A DNA stretch of 64,000 nt from Phycisphaerae bacterium (GTDB lineage: Bacteria; Planctomycetota; Phycisphaerae; Sedimentisphaerales; Sedimentisphaeraceae), in contig JALWYQ010000045.1 in assembly GCA_027078365.1 (NCBI GenBank), positions 29,984-93,983 on the forward strand. The letters are read 5' to 3'. How positions within the stretch are numbered: position 1 is the stretch's first letter; every line of letters begins with the position of its first letter. Made by a program: the position numbers and the translations under genes. Below, one piece after another: positions 27,544 to 37,393 of this stretch. Under the pieces are notes generated by a model. That model did no database searches. It was given only the letters and a program-made list of their open reading frames with translations, and was not told the origin of the DNA.

Positions 27544-28287
27544 CTATATATTTATGTCTTTAGGTTCATATATGGTAATTGTTGAGTCAATAATTTCTAT
27601 ATAGTTGTTGGAATGCTTTAGTAATTCTTGTGCGTCCATAATATGCGAGCTGGTTGATGAGGATAAGCCAATTCCAGATTTACAAATCTTTGATATATGC
27701 TCAAGCATCAAAAACGCAAGATTGACTGTTTCGCCACAGATGTCTTTTGAGCAATAATCTGGATGACCAATCGTTCCAAGGTAAATCGGGCCACTGTTTA
27801 GGGCAATCTTTAATTTGTCGTCTTGGATAATCCTTTTTGCGTAGATTGCGGCTTCATAAGCTCGTTGCGCGTGGTCGGTTCCTGAAAAGAAACACAAAAA
27901 GCCATCTCCTAGATATTTAACAGGAATAGCATCGTATTTGAGTACCGCATCTGTTAGGTGGTGAAATATTATGTTGGCATATTCTGCGATCTCCGGCGAT
28001 TTCATAGAAATAGACTTTTGCGCATATTCGGATAGGGCTGTGGAAAAAACAGTTGCTTCGAATATGCCTTGCCCAAGGTCGTTTGCACCAAGTAGAAAGT
28101 CGGTGCTGACGTCTAGAATCTTTGCGAGTTCAACCAAGATTGTAATATCTGGATAGGTTTCACCCCTCTCCCACTTTGATACTGCTTGAGGGCTTATGGT
28201 CAGAGCCCGGGCAAGGTCTATTTGTTTGAGATTAAGTTTCTCCCTGCGCAATCTTATTCGTTTGCCTATATCCATATCTTCATCCAC
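27544..28287 (-). CDS. XRE-family HTH protein fused to a class III nucleotidyl cyclase homology domain
   Basis: HTH IGKRIRLRREKLNLKQIDLARALTISPQAVSKWERGETYPDI; C-terminal KYLGDGFLCFFSG and GPIYLGTIGHPDY...GETVNLAFLM cyclase-like motifs. Confidence 0.8.
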   Translation of the reverse strand: MDEDMDIGKRIRLRREKLNLKQIDLARALTISPQAVSKWERGETYPDITILVELAKILDVSTDFLLGANDLGQGIFEATVFSTALSEYAQKSISMKSPEIAEYANIIFHHLTDAVLKYDAIPVKYLGDGFLCFFSGTDHAQRAYEAAIYAKRIIQDDKLKIALNSGPIYLGTIGHPDYCSKDICGETVNLAFLMLEHISKICKSGIGLSSSTSSHIMDAQELLKHSNNYIEIIDSTITIYEPKDINI

Positions 28288-28453
28288 TTCTTCTAATGAA
28301 CATCTAGAGAAGTATTCTAAGCTAAAACATTGAGAGTTTAAAGACTTAATTAACAGCTTGGTAAAGTTATGCGAGTTTTTTAAACGGTTTGTATTGAGTA
28401 ATTTAACCTTTTTAATTAAGATACTCTTCTACTTCAAAAAGATAGGATAAAAG

Positions 28454-29689
28454 ATGGATAAACAAACAGAGCTATTAGCACCAGCAGGCACGCTTGAGAA
28501 GTTAAAGTGGGCAGTTGCTTATGGAGCCGATGCGGTATATTTTGGAGCAGGTTATAGCTTACGCAGCTTTGCTGGCAATTTCTCTATTGATGAAATTCAA
28601 GACGGGATTGACTATCTCCACACGCACGGCAAGAAGGGCTATATCACATTAAATAGCTACCCATTTTCTGATGAGTACGATGGGATTGTCTCTCTTGCCA
28701 AGCAGGTTGATGACATGGGAGCTGACGCTCTAATCATCGCTGACATGGGCGTTTTTTATGAGCTTAAAAAGTTGGGGCTCAAAGCTAAATTGCACATAAG
28801 TACACAGGCAAACACAATGAGTGCGCAGGCAGTGCTTGCATACCAACAGATGGGGGCATCAAGAGCTAATCTTGCTAGAGAGCTTTCTCTTGAGAAAATT
28901 GTTGACTTACAAAAGCGTATCTTGGGCTCTGGTATGGAGACGGAGGTCTTTGTTCACGGTGCGGTTTGTTTCTCATATTCAGGACGATGCGCGATTAGTG
29001 ATTATATGACGGGTCGAAGAGCAAATCATGGAGAGTGTACTCATCCTTGTAGATGGAAATACCATCTTATGGAAGAGCAGAGAGATGGTGAGTATTATCC
29101 TGTCTTTGAAGACGACCATGGTCTTTACTTTTATAACAGTAAGGACTTGGCCCTTTTTGAATATATTCCAGCATTGGTTGAAGCCGGCGTGAATTCATTT
29201 AAGATTGAAGGGCGTATGAAGAGTATTCACTATATTGCTTCAGTTGTATCGCTTTATCGAAGAATATTGGATGGAGAGGAAATCTCTTATGACTACGGAA
29301 TGGCGCTTCTAAGTAGGGTGAAAAATCGTGGTTACTCACAAGGTTTCATGAAGGGAAATATAACCGTTGATGATTATCAGCTTGGAGATAATCACTCAGA
29401 CAGTGCTGCAACTTTTGTTGGAAATGTTCTTGGTGATGATGAGTTAGTCGATGGGAAAAAACTCTTCCGAGTTCGCAATAAAGTGCATGCAGCAGAAACA
29501 CTTGAGGTGTTAACTCCAGATGGAAAGTTAACTAGCCTAACCCTTAGCAATCCATTGGTTAATAGTAGAGGTGAACAGCTGGAATTTGCAAATAATGAAG
29601 AGAAAATTGTAATCGAGAACAACCTCCCAGAGTTTACAATAATCAGACGATATGACGCTAATAAAATTATTGGAGCCAAAAATGGATGA
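28454..29689 (+). CDS. Peptidase U32 family protein
   Basis: ELLAPAGTLEKLKWAVAYGADAVYFG; VHGAVCFSYSGRCAISDYMTGRRANHGECTHPCRWKY; FKIEGRMKS. Confidence 0.95.
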   Translation: MDKQTELLAPAGTLEKLKWAVAYGADAVYFGAGYSLRSFAGNFSIDEIQDGIDYLHTHGKKGYITLNSYPFSDEYDGIVSLAKQVDDMGADALIIADMGVFYELKKLGLKAKLHISTQANTMSAQAVLAYQQMGASRANLARELSLEKIVDLQKRILGSGMETEVFVHGAVCFSYSGRCAISDYMTGRRANHGECTHPCRWKYHLMEEQRDGEYYPVFEDDHGLYFYNSKDLALFEYIPALVEAGVNSFKIEGRMKSIHYIASVVSLYRRILDGEEISYDYGMALLSRVKNRGYSQGFMKGNITVDDYQLGDNHSDSAATFVGNVLGDDELVDGKKLFRVRNKVHAAETLEVLTPDGKLTSLTLSNPLVNSRGEQLEFANNEEKIVIENNLPEFTIIRRYDANKIIGAKNG

Positions 29690-31169
29690 TGTTAAAGAGT
29701 TTGAAAAGGTACTCAGTGATTCTGACAAATGTGTGCGCATTGTTACTCTTGAAGAAGATTATGCCCTTGAGGTTGTTCAGGAAGCAGCGATGAATCTCTC
29801 TAAGCAATCATTTGTTTGGACCTTGGCGAGTGGGGTGCGTGAAGGTTTGCTTGAGGGTGAAATTGCAGAGTTTGCTGCACAGAGTCCAGTAGATGCAATC
29901 TCTTATATGTTGAAAAGACCATACGGTAGCGTTTGTATCTTTTTAGACTTGGCCGAACATCTCAAGAATGGAATTGCTCTTAGATTGCTCAGAGATTCTA
30001 TCGCTACAATGAAGAAAAATAATATTACATTTGTGTTGATAGATAGCAATGACAATATTCCAATCTCCATCAAAAGCAATAGTAGATTATTTGAATTGTC
30101 ACTCCCAGATGCAGATGAAATTAGTTCTATAGTGAAAAATACACTGCGCATGATTAATTCTAATTCTCCTATTGAAATTGGGGTTACCAAACGAGGGATG
30201 GATATTATCATACGCAACCTTCAAGGATTAACCCGCAAACAGATACGCAAAATTGTAGAAGATACAGTTGCTGAAGATCACCGATTTGATGATGACGATA
30301 TCAATGTAGTTCTCTCAAGTAAGCGGCGGCTGATGAACTCAAGCAGTTATCTTGAATATGTTCAGACCCCTCTAACAATTGATGAAATTGGAGGAATGAG
30401 AGTCCTTAAAAGTTGGCTCAAAAAGAGGCGGGGCGTTTTTTCTAAACGAGCTAAAGACTTTGGTCTAGTAGCGCCAAAAGGAGTTTTGTTACTTGGAGTT
30501 CAGGGAGCAGGAAAGAGTCTTTGCGCAAAAGCCTTGGCGACTGGTTGGAAGCAGCCACTACTAAAATTAGATGTTTCTGCGTTATACAATAGTTACATTG
30601 GTGAAACAGAACGAAACTTACGAAACGCCTTTAAACAGATTGAGATGATGGCTCCAGCGATATTGTGGATTGATGAAATTGAAAAGGCTTTCGCAGGAGC
30701 TGCAGCACAGAGTTCTGACGGAGGTCTTTCAAAGCGTATGTTTGGCTCGCTATTAACATGGATGCAAGACCATGAGTCACCTGTGTTTGTCGTTGCTACT
30801 GCAAATGATATTGCAGCCCTGCCGCCAGAGCTTCTTCGTAAGGGAAGATTCGATGAGATATTTTTTGTTGATTTGCCAAAAGAAGATGTGCGTGAGCAGA
30901 TTTTTAAGATTCATCTAGAAAAGAGAGGTAGAGACCCAAAGAAGTTTGACCTGAAAGAACTTGCTAAAGCGAGCGCAGGTTTTAGTGGCGCAGAGATTGA
31001 GCAGGCTGTCATTAATTCAATGTTTGATGCGTTTACAGATGATGTAGAACTAAGCAATAGCCATATTATCAATACATTGAAAACTTCACCGCCTATCTCG
31101 GTTACAATGTCAGAGAAGATTAGTGAGTTGCGCCGCTGGGCAGAGGGAAGATGTACTGTGGCCGACTAA
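29682..31169 (+). CDS. AAA ATPase (Ycf46/FtsH-like AAA module)
   Basis: GVLLLGVQGAGKSLCAKA Walker A, APAILWIDEIEK Walker B, ELLRKGRFDEIFFVDLP; start reassigned to ATG 29682, overlapping the U32 gene end. Confidence 0.9.
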   Translation: MDDVKEFEKVLSDSDKCVRIVTLEEDYALEVVQEAAMNLSKQSFVWTLASGVREGLLEGEIAEFAAQSPVDAISYMLKRPYGSVCIFLDLAEHLKNGIALRLLRDSIATMKKNNITFVLIDSNDNIPISIKSNSRLFELSLPDADEISSIVKNTLRMINSNSPIEIGVTKRGMDIIIRNLQGLTRKQIRKIVEDTVAEDHRFDDDDINVVLSSKRRLMNSSSYLEYVQTPLTIDEIGGMRVLKSWLKKRRGVFSKRAKDFGLVAPKGVLLLGVQGAGKSLCAKALATGWKQPLLKLDVSALYNSYIGETERNLRNAFKQIEMMAPAILWIDEIEKAFAGAAAQSSDGGLSKRMFGSLLTWMQDHESPVFVVATANDIAALPPELLRKGRFDEIFFVDLPKEDVREQIFKIHLEKRGRDPKKFDLKELAKASAGFSGAEIEQAVINSMFDAFTDDVELSNSHIINTLKTSPPISVTMSEKISELRRWAEGRCTVAD

Positions 31170-31182
31170 CTTGCAATCGGGT

Positions 31183-33540
31183 TTAGTACGTCCTTAATTC
31201 GATATTGCCCAGATCGTTAATTTCATCAGTTTTTATGCCTTGTATTTCTGTTGCCTTGCTTGCTATAGAACTTTCAATATAGAGTTCGATTGGCAAGCCC
31301 AATGGAACGCCTTCAAGACTGAATGAACCATCTTGTCTATCGTAATTTTTTAGCCATAGATCCCAAGGTGATGTTATTATATCATTATAGGGTGTTTTAA
31401 AGATTATACGAAATCGAGCGTCTTCGATGGCGTTGCCGTTTGAATCTACGACGCGTCCTGATAATCTAATGCCGTCTCTTAAGATTATTTCAATCCCATC
31501 GCTGTTGATAATATCTTCATCACGTAGGACAAATGAGGCTCCTACCTTTTTGTCCGTATCATATGCGAAGCCTGCTATTATCTTGGCGCTATCAAAATCG
31601 ATTTTGAGATGACCGTGGTGATCGCTTTTGATTGTTTCTGAATCTCCAAGTTTTACAAAGCCAGTTACTTCTGTGCCATATGTGTCCACAAGGTAGCATT
31701 GTATTTGGCTCTCTTCTTCTAGAGTTACACTGATATGAGTCACCGGCCCAGATATTTTCTGGTTAAAGCTTTGGTCTTTATATCCTGTGCATTGCAATTG
31801 AATATTTAAGTTACAGCCATCAGGCAAATTTAAAACATCAAAAGTGCCATCGTCTTGGGTGTAGTTGCATATTCCAATTGCATCGATAAGTGTTGATGGT
31901 AATGTTTCATTACCGACTACAACTTGAATAGACATGTTTGCATTGACTATCTGGTTGTCGTATTGATCGACGATATCGCATACAAACTCTGAGCTAGGGG
32001 GAAGTTTTACGAGTATGTTAGGGGAGTCTTTAGGGTTGATTCTCTTGTAGAAGAATCCATAAGAAGGATGTATTACTAGCAATACGATGTTTGCATCTTT
32101 GAGGTCAGAGAGTGAATCTATTTCAAATGCGCCTTCTTTGTGTGAGTATGTAGTTGCTGTGAGTGTGTAATTATTTGCACTATTTTTTTTGTTGTGAGTG
32201 AAGATTAAGACTTTAGCATCTTCAATAGCATTGCCGTGCGAGTCTGTAACTATTCCTTTGATTGTAGAGGCGTGGCTGGTTCTTTTATCAGAAATATCTT
32301 TTGTATTTGGCTGCGCATTGAAACGAGTTGGTTTAATTCTATTGTTTATCCTTTCTATGGCGGTTTTGAATATATTAGTGTCTTCTTTACCTGTCCATCT
32401 TACGCTTTCTCTTTTAAGTGGTTCTATTGCTGATGCGTCACCAACTGTTGCCAAGAAACCGGCAGCTATCATTTTATCTACCATTATACCTGTATTGAGA
32501 ATCTCGATTAGCCCGTCGATGTCATTGTTTTGAGCTAGCTCAGAAATCCTAGCAAAAGATTCTTTGATTTCTACATCCTGCTGGTTTGTTCTTGCCTGTT
32601 TAGATTGTATTTTGCTATGTTTAGTATCTTCTGGTTTGTTGATATTCTCATTCTTCTTGGAGCTGTTACTAGTTCGTTTTAGAATGTCTAGGTTTTGAGA
32701 TTTGCTCTTACTGGTTTTGTTGGTCATAAATACAAGAGTTATCGCTAGGATGACAACAAGTATCACCAGTATGGAGATTTTAGAAGTTTTCTCTAATGTG
32801 ATATTGAAATGATTACTGTCTGTTTTCTTGTTTAATTCCTGTAGAGATGATTCTAGTAATTTTTCAATATTTAAATCTTCTTGACGAGCATCATTTGGCT
32901 TGAGAAGTTTTATCAATAACGTCAATACATCTAGAGAGCCATTTTGGCTATAGGTTGGAATTATCTCAATATCTGTTAGATTCTTAAACTCTATATAGAA
33001 ATTCTTAATAGATACTTCTTGAGCTTTTCTTAGCTCTTCACTGTGAAGATATACTTCTTTAGATAGATGTCTTGTTGTCATTGCATCTAGAAATCTACCA
33101 AGCAAGATTGATTGTTGCCTAGAATCTAGAGATGAAATAACAAATCTGATTATTTGCGCAAGACTTTCTGTATTTGTAGGATTTACTTGCTCTAGAGGCT
33201 TAAAGCTCGATATCTTATCCTTGTCTGGAAAGAGTTCTTGTATTGCTCTAGTTACTTTTGTCTGGTAGATATCCTTTTTGTATTCCTTTTTTATCTGCTC
33301 TGTTGCAATCTTCCACAGAAAGCACCACAGAGAGTCATTTGGTTTGAGTCTATTTATATTTCTTGCAGCCTGAATGAAAACTTCACGTGTAATTCTGTTT
33401 GTAACGCCGTTGTTAGCGAAAAAGACCCCTATCCTCTGATTGAGTTTGCTAGAGTATGCATCTACCAACACAACCCACGCATCACTGCGTTTTTGCTTGA
33501 TTTCAGCTATAATTTCTTTTTCTTGGAGTCTCTCTAGCAT
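31183..33540 (-). CDS. Sigma-70/ECF-like protein with TM helix and carboxypeptidase-regulatory-like extracytoplasmic domains
   Basis: N-terminal sigma2-like (AWVVLVDAYSSKLNQRIG...TREVFIQAARNI...CFLWKIATEQIKKEYKK), sigma4-like region, TM ISILVILVVILAITLVF, then repeated KGIVTDSHGNAIEDAKV / LSGRVVDSNGNAIEDARF beta-sandwich units. Confidence 0.75.
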   Translation of the reverse strand: MLERLQEKEIIAEIKQKRSDAWVVLVDAYSSKLNQRIGVFFANNGVTNRITREVFIQAARNINRLKPNDSLWCFLWKIATEQIKKEYKKDIYQTKVTRAIQELFPDKDKISSFKPLEQVNPTNTESLAQIIRFVISSLDSRQQSILLGRFLDAMTTRHLSKEVYLHSEELRKAQEVSIKNFYIEFKNLTDIEIIPTYSQNGSLDVLTLLIKLLKPNDARQEDLNIEKLLESSLQELNKKTDSNHFNITLEKTSKISILVILVVILAITLVFMTNKTSKSKSQNLDILKRTSNSSKKNENINKPEDTKHSKIQSKQARTNQQDVEIKESFARISELAQNNDIDGLIEILNTGIMVDKMIAAGFLATVGDASAIEPLKRESVRWTGKEDTNIFKTAIERINNRIKPTRFNAQPNTKDISDKRTSHASTIKGIVTDSHGNAIEDAKVLIFTHNKKNSANNYTLTATTYSHKEGAFEIDSLSDLKDANIVLLVIHPSYGFFYKRINPKDSPNILVKLPPSSEFVCDIVDQYDNQIVNANMSIQVVVGNETLPSTLIDAIGICNYTQDDGTFDVLNLPDGCNLNIQLQCTGYKDQSFNQKISGPVTHISVTLEEESQIQCYLVDTYGTEVTGFVKLGDSETIKSDHHGHLKIDFDSAKIIAGFAYDTDKKVGASFVLRDEDIINSDGIEIILRDGIRLSGRVVDSNGNAIEDARFRIIFKTPYNDIITSPWDLWLKNYDRQDGSFSLEGVPLGLPIELYIESSIASKATEIQGIKTDEINDLGNIELRTY

Positions 33541-33550
33541 CGTTCTCTCG

Positions 33551-34654
33551 TTACAATTTTATTAGCATTTCTGCGATTTTTTGAGCTGCATCCGGAGTTT
33601 GCAATCTTTTTGCAGCCTCTTTCATATCGTCTATTTTGGAGCTATCTATTAAGAGAGGCTCTAATACAGCCCATAGATTTTTCGTTGTAAGTTCTGGCTT
33701 TTGGTAGCTATCATCTACTATTATCGCAGCATTAGCTTTTGCCATTATCTGGGCATTTAAGTATTGATGGTTATCTTTGTGGTATGGATACGGTAGGCAT
33801 ATAGCTGGAGTTTGAGTGTTTATGTATTCGCTGACGCTAACTGCGCCACTTCTACCAATAACAATATCGGCTAGAGCTAATAGATCTTGCATTCTGTCGT
33901 AATAATCAATTGCAACCGCTTTTATTTTGGATTTTTGGTAGAGGCTTCTCAGATTCTTGCCCTTGCCGCGACCTGTTAGGTGGATAATTTGCCAATTTTT
34001 GGCATATCTATCCAAGCTAGGTATTAGATTCTCAATAGCATCATTTATATTCTTTGCTCCACTAGAAGCGCCGGTTACTAGTAGGGTTTTCTTGTTGGCA
34101 TCTAGGTTAAATTCTTTTATTACAGATTCACTATCGCTGTTATCGAAGGCCATACGTAATGGGCAACCCGTGGCTATAACGTTTTTTGACTTAAAGTATT
34201 TTTTTGTTTCGTCAAATTGAACGTAAATCTCTTTTGCTAGCGACGCCATTAACCTGTTTGCTTTACCTGGAATTACATCTACATTTATAAAGCCAATAGG
34301 TTTGTTACAGAGTCTTGCAGCTAAGACTACTGGCCCAGATACAAATCCTCCACAGCCAATAACGGTTGCATTGTCTGCGGATTTGAGTTTTTCTTTAGCA
34401 ATGCGCAGGCTTTTGTAAAATTTGGCTAAAAACCTAAAAGATGCTATATTCCTAGCTTGAGGTGGTATCACAGGTAGAGCGGTGTAACTGAAGTCACTTT
34501 TGCCGAGTATCATAGAGTCTATCTCTCTCTGGCTGGAGAAAAAATGTATGCTACTTTGAGGCTCTAAGCTTTTGAGTCTTTCTGCTACAGCCAAGGCAGG
34601 GTATATATGCCCGCCGGTTCCACCGCCTGCAAAGAAGTATGTTTTCTTACTCAA
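33551..34654 (-). CDS. murG: UDP-N-acetylglucosamine--N-acetylmuramyl-(pentapeptide) pyrophosphoryl-undecaprenol N-acetylglucosamine transferase
   Basis: FFAGGGTGGHIYPALAVAERL; IGCGGFVSGPVVLAA; ADIVIGRSGAVSVSE. Confidence 0.96.
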   Translation of the reverse strand: MSKKTYFFAGGGTGGHIYPALAVAERLKSLEPQSSIHFFSSQREIDSMILGKSDFSYTALPVIPPQARNIASFRFLAKFYKSLRIAKEKLKSADNATVIGCGGFVSGPVVLAARLCNKPIGFINVDVIPGKANRLMASLAKEIYVQFDETKKYFKSKNVIATGCPLRMAFDNSDSESVIKEFNLDANKKTLLVTGASSGAKNINDAIENLIPSLDRYAKNWQIIHLTGRGKGKNLRSLYQKSKIKAVAIDYYDRMQDLLALADIVIGRSGAVSVSEYINTQTPAICLPYPYHKDNHQYLNAQIMAKANAAIIVDDSYQKPELTTKNLWAVLEPLLIDSSKIDDMKEAAKRLQTPDAAQKIAEMLIKL

Positions 34655-35787
34655 TAGAGCGTCTCCTTTGCATTTTCCTTTGAACTACTGCGTGCTATAT
34701 TTATCAAGACTCCCACCACAGCAGATGAGACAAGCAAACTTGTGCCTCCTGAGCTGATAAATGGTAGTGGAATTCCCTTGGTTGGTAAAACAACTGTGAC
34801 AACACCAATATTTATAGCGGCTTGTAGAGATATTGCCATAACTATTGTCGCGGCCAATAGTTTGCCAAATAAATCTTTGCATCTTAGTACAACCATCATT
34901 CCAAGAATTGTGAAGGTAACAAACAACACAATTACAGTCAGAGAGCCTATAAACCCGAGTTCTTCTGAGATGATAGCAAAGATAAAGTCGGTAGTATCTT
35001 CGGGAAGGTGGCCCCATTTACAAATTCCTCTACCAAGCCCCTTGCCGGTGAGGCCGCCGGTGCTTACAGCGATTAGTGACTGTCTTGCATGATATAGAGC
35101 CGCATTGTCACTGGCCTCTGGATGCATAAATGCGGTAATTCTTGCAAGCCTGTTTGGCGATTTTAAGATTACGTAAATAAACGTAGGAATTATAAATGGC
35201 AATGGAGTCAAAAAGTGCCATATTTTTGCGCCGCCAAATAGAAGCATCAACGCTGTTATAAGAGATATAAATGCTGCCGTTCCCAAGTCTTGAGTTACGA
35301 TTAAAATAACCACAACCCCCGCTATTGCACAGATGGGAACAAAGCCAGTCCAGAAGTTTGCGATTCGGTCTTGGTGCTTGACGATATATCCAGAGAGAAA
35401 GAAAATCAGTGACCATTTTGCGACCTCGGACGGCTGAAACCTCATATGCAAGCCAGGTATTTCTAGCCATCGGGTTGCATTGTTGACTCTAGCACCAAAC
35501 TTTGTAAATAGAACAACGCATAACGCTACTATCGAAAATGCCAGCATCCAAAAACTTATAGACCTCAGTAGCGACTTGTGAGATAGATTAAACCATTGAT
35601 ATGGGATAAGAGAACTACCTAGCATTACTGAAATTGCAATAGGGAAAAAGATAAGTTTTCTAAGGTCGTTATTGCTATTGAGGCTTGCTGATGCAGAGCA
35701 AATAAAAACTGTACCGATAGCTATGAGTGATATTACTGTCATAGCGATATATTGATCTAGATAGCTACGTCTATTGATACTTGCCAT
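34651..35787 (-). CDS. ftsW: Peptidoglycan glycosyltransferase FtsW (SEDS family)
   Basis: ATRWLEIPGLHMRFQPSEVAKWSLI; DFIFAIISEELGFIG; GIPLPFISSGGTSLL; start reassigned to MASINRRS. Confidence 0.95.
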   Translation of the reverse strand: MASINRRSYLDQYIAMTVISLIAIGTVFICSASASLNSNNDLRKLIFFPIAISVMLGSSLIPYQWFNLSHKSLLRSISFWMLAFSIVALCVVLFTKFGARVNNATRWLEIPGLHMRFQPSEVAKWSLIFFLSGYIVKHQDRIANFWTGFVPICAIAGVVVILIVTQDLGTAAFISLITALMLLFGGAKIWHFLTPLPFIIPTFIYVILKSPNRLARITAFMHPEASDNAALYHARQSLIAVSTGGLTGKGLGRGICKWGHLPEDTTDFIFAIISEELGFIGSLTVIVLFVTFTILGMMVVLRCKDLFGKLLAATIVMAISLQAAINIGVVTVVLPTKGIPLPFISSGGTSLLVSSAVVGVLINIARSSSKENAKETLY

Positions 35788-36017
35788 TGTATTGCAGAAT
35801 TTCCAGTAGAGTAAGAAAATAAAATAACTCCTCTTATATCGGCATGAGGCGGGTTTTGGCACAAAAAAACAACTGTAGTATTTTGTTGATAGATATTGGT
35901 GTTGCAACCTCATTTAAGGACCAATGCTTCTAATTGTACAATTTTGTAGTCTCAAATTGGTGGTTGTGGTATAATCTCCGCGCATTGTAGTAATGATTAT
36001 ATCAAGTGGATTTAGTG

Positions 36018-36713
36018 ATGACTCAAAAAAAGAAAGCAGTTGTATTACTAAGTGGCGGACTCGATTCGGGAACTGTTCTATCTATTGTTAGCAATAGCGA
36101 TTATGAATGTTATTGCCTTAGCTTTAGATACGGTCAAAGGCATAGTATTGAGCTTGAAAAGGCGGCGCAGATTGCCAAATATTGTGGTGCAAAGCAGCAT
36201 CGTATAATAGAAATTGATATTGCCCAGCTTGGGGGTTCATCCCTTACCGACCGTAGCATGGAGGTTCCTAAATCACGTGGAAATCTTGATGAAGTCAATG
36301 AGATTCCAAACACATATGTACCAGTCCGTAATCTGATATTTTTGAGTTATGCGGTAGCCTGGGCAGAAGTGCTGGACTGTAAAGATATATTCATAGGTGT
36401 AAACTGCTACGATTACAGCGGTTACCCTGATTGTAGGCCTGAGTTTATAGAGTCTTTTCAAAGATGCGCAAACCTTGCATCAGCCAATGCAGTAACAGGC
36501 AAGGGCGAGATTGCAATTCACGCTCCAATAATAAAGATGACTAAGGCTGAGATTATCAAAAAAGGTAGCGAGCTTGGTTTTGATTATGCGCTTACTCATA
36601 GCTGTTACGACCCGATTAATGCTAAGCCGTGCGGTAAATGTGATAGTTGTCAGCTTCGACTAAAGGGTTTTCGCGAGGCGGGGCTTATAGACCCTGTTGA
36701 ATATGCAGATTAG
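36018..36713 (+). CDS. queC: 7-cyano-7-deazaguanine synthase
   Basis: AVVLLSGGLDSGTVLSI; CYDPINAKPCGKCDSCQLRLKGF. Confidence 0.97.
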   Translation: MTQKKKAVVLLSGGLDSGTVLSIVSNSDYECYCLSFRYGQRHSIELEKAAQIAKYCGAKQHRIIEIDIAQLGGSSLTDRSMEVPKSRGNLDEVNEIPNTYVPVRNLIFLSYAVAWAEVLDCKDIFIGVNCYDYSGYPDCRPEFIESFQRCANLASANAVTGKGEIAIHAPIIKMTKAEIIKKGSELGFDYALTHSCYDPINAKPCGKCDSCQLRLKGFREAGLIDPVEYAD

Positions 36714-37383
36714 AGTTAGTGAAGTCTTCTATTCTATCCAAGGGGAGGGCACTTTGAGTGGGACTCCAAGCGTCTTCGTGCGTCTGCCTGGTTGCCCACT
36801 TCGATGCCGATGGTGTGATAGTGCCTATGCTTGGGAATATGACAATGGCGAGAAGTTCAAAATCGACGAACTTTCTAAAAAATGCTCTAGCTACAACTGT
36901 TCCCACCTGGTAATAACTGGCGGAGAACCCTTTACTAATCCAGATTTTTTATTTGTATTGGAGCGGCTGCGCGGAGTATTTGAACATATCACAGTAGAGA
37001 CTGCTGGAATTGAGTATATTTCTAACTTGCCAATAGATTTACTTAGTATAAGTCCCAAACTCTCCAATTCTTTGCCGCAGAACACTCAAAGAGATATTGA
37101 GCCTAAGCATATAGTCGATGCGCAATTGCTTAGAAGATTGATTAATTCTTACAATTACCAACTCAAATTTGTGGTCAAAGACCAAGCCGACATGCCAGAA
37201 GTTGTCTCTCTAGTAAAGCAGTTGCAGTCGCCAGCCTCTAGAGTTATGTTAATGCCTGAATCTAGAGATACTGACGAGTATATGAGAGCCTTCAAAACTG
37301 TTGTAGAACTTTGCATTGAATATGGTTACAGATTTTCTCCTCGTCTGCATATTCAATTATGGGGCAACAGAAGGGGAGTTTAA
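36703..37383 (+). CDS. queE: 7-carboxy-7-deazaguanine synthase (radical SAM)
   Basis: VSEVFYSIQGEGTLSGTPSVFVRLPGCPLRCRWCDSAYAWE; overlaps queC by 11 nt. Confidence 0.96.
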   Translation: MQIRVSEVFYSIQGEGTLSGTPSVFVRLPGCPLRCRWCDSAYAWEYDNGEKFKIDELSKKCSSYNCSHLVITGGEPFTNPDFLFVLERLRGVFEHITVETAGIEYISNLPIDLLSISPKLSNSLPQNTQRDIEPKHIVDAQLLRRLINSYNYQLKFVVKDQADMPEVVSLVKQLQSPASRVMLMPESRDTDEYMRAFKTVVELCIEYGYRFSPRLHIQLWGNRRGV

Positions 37384-37393
37384 GGCACTCGCT

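Noticed and set aside
35941-36017. Possible preQ1 riboswitch upstream of queC-queE
   Set aside because: Looked for a preQ1-like pseudoknot motif and found none; only a TATAAT-like hexamer near 35971.
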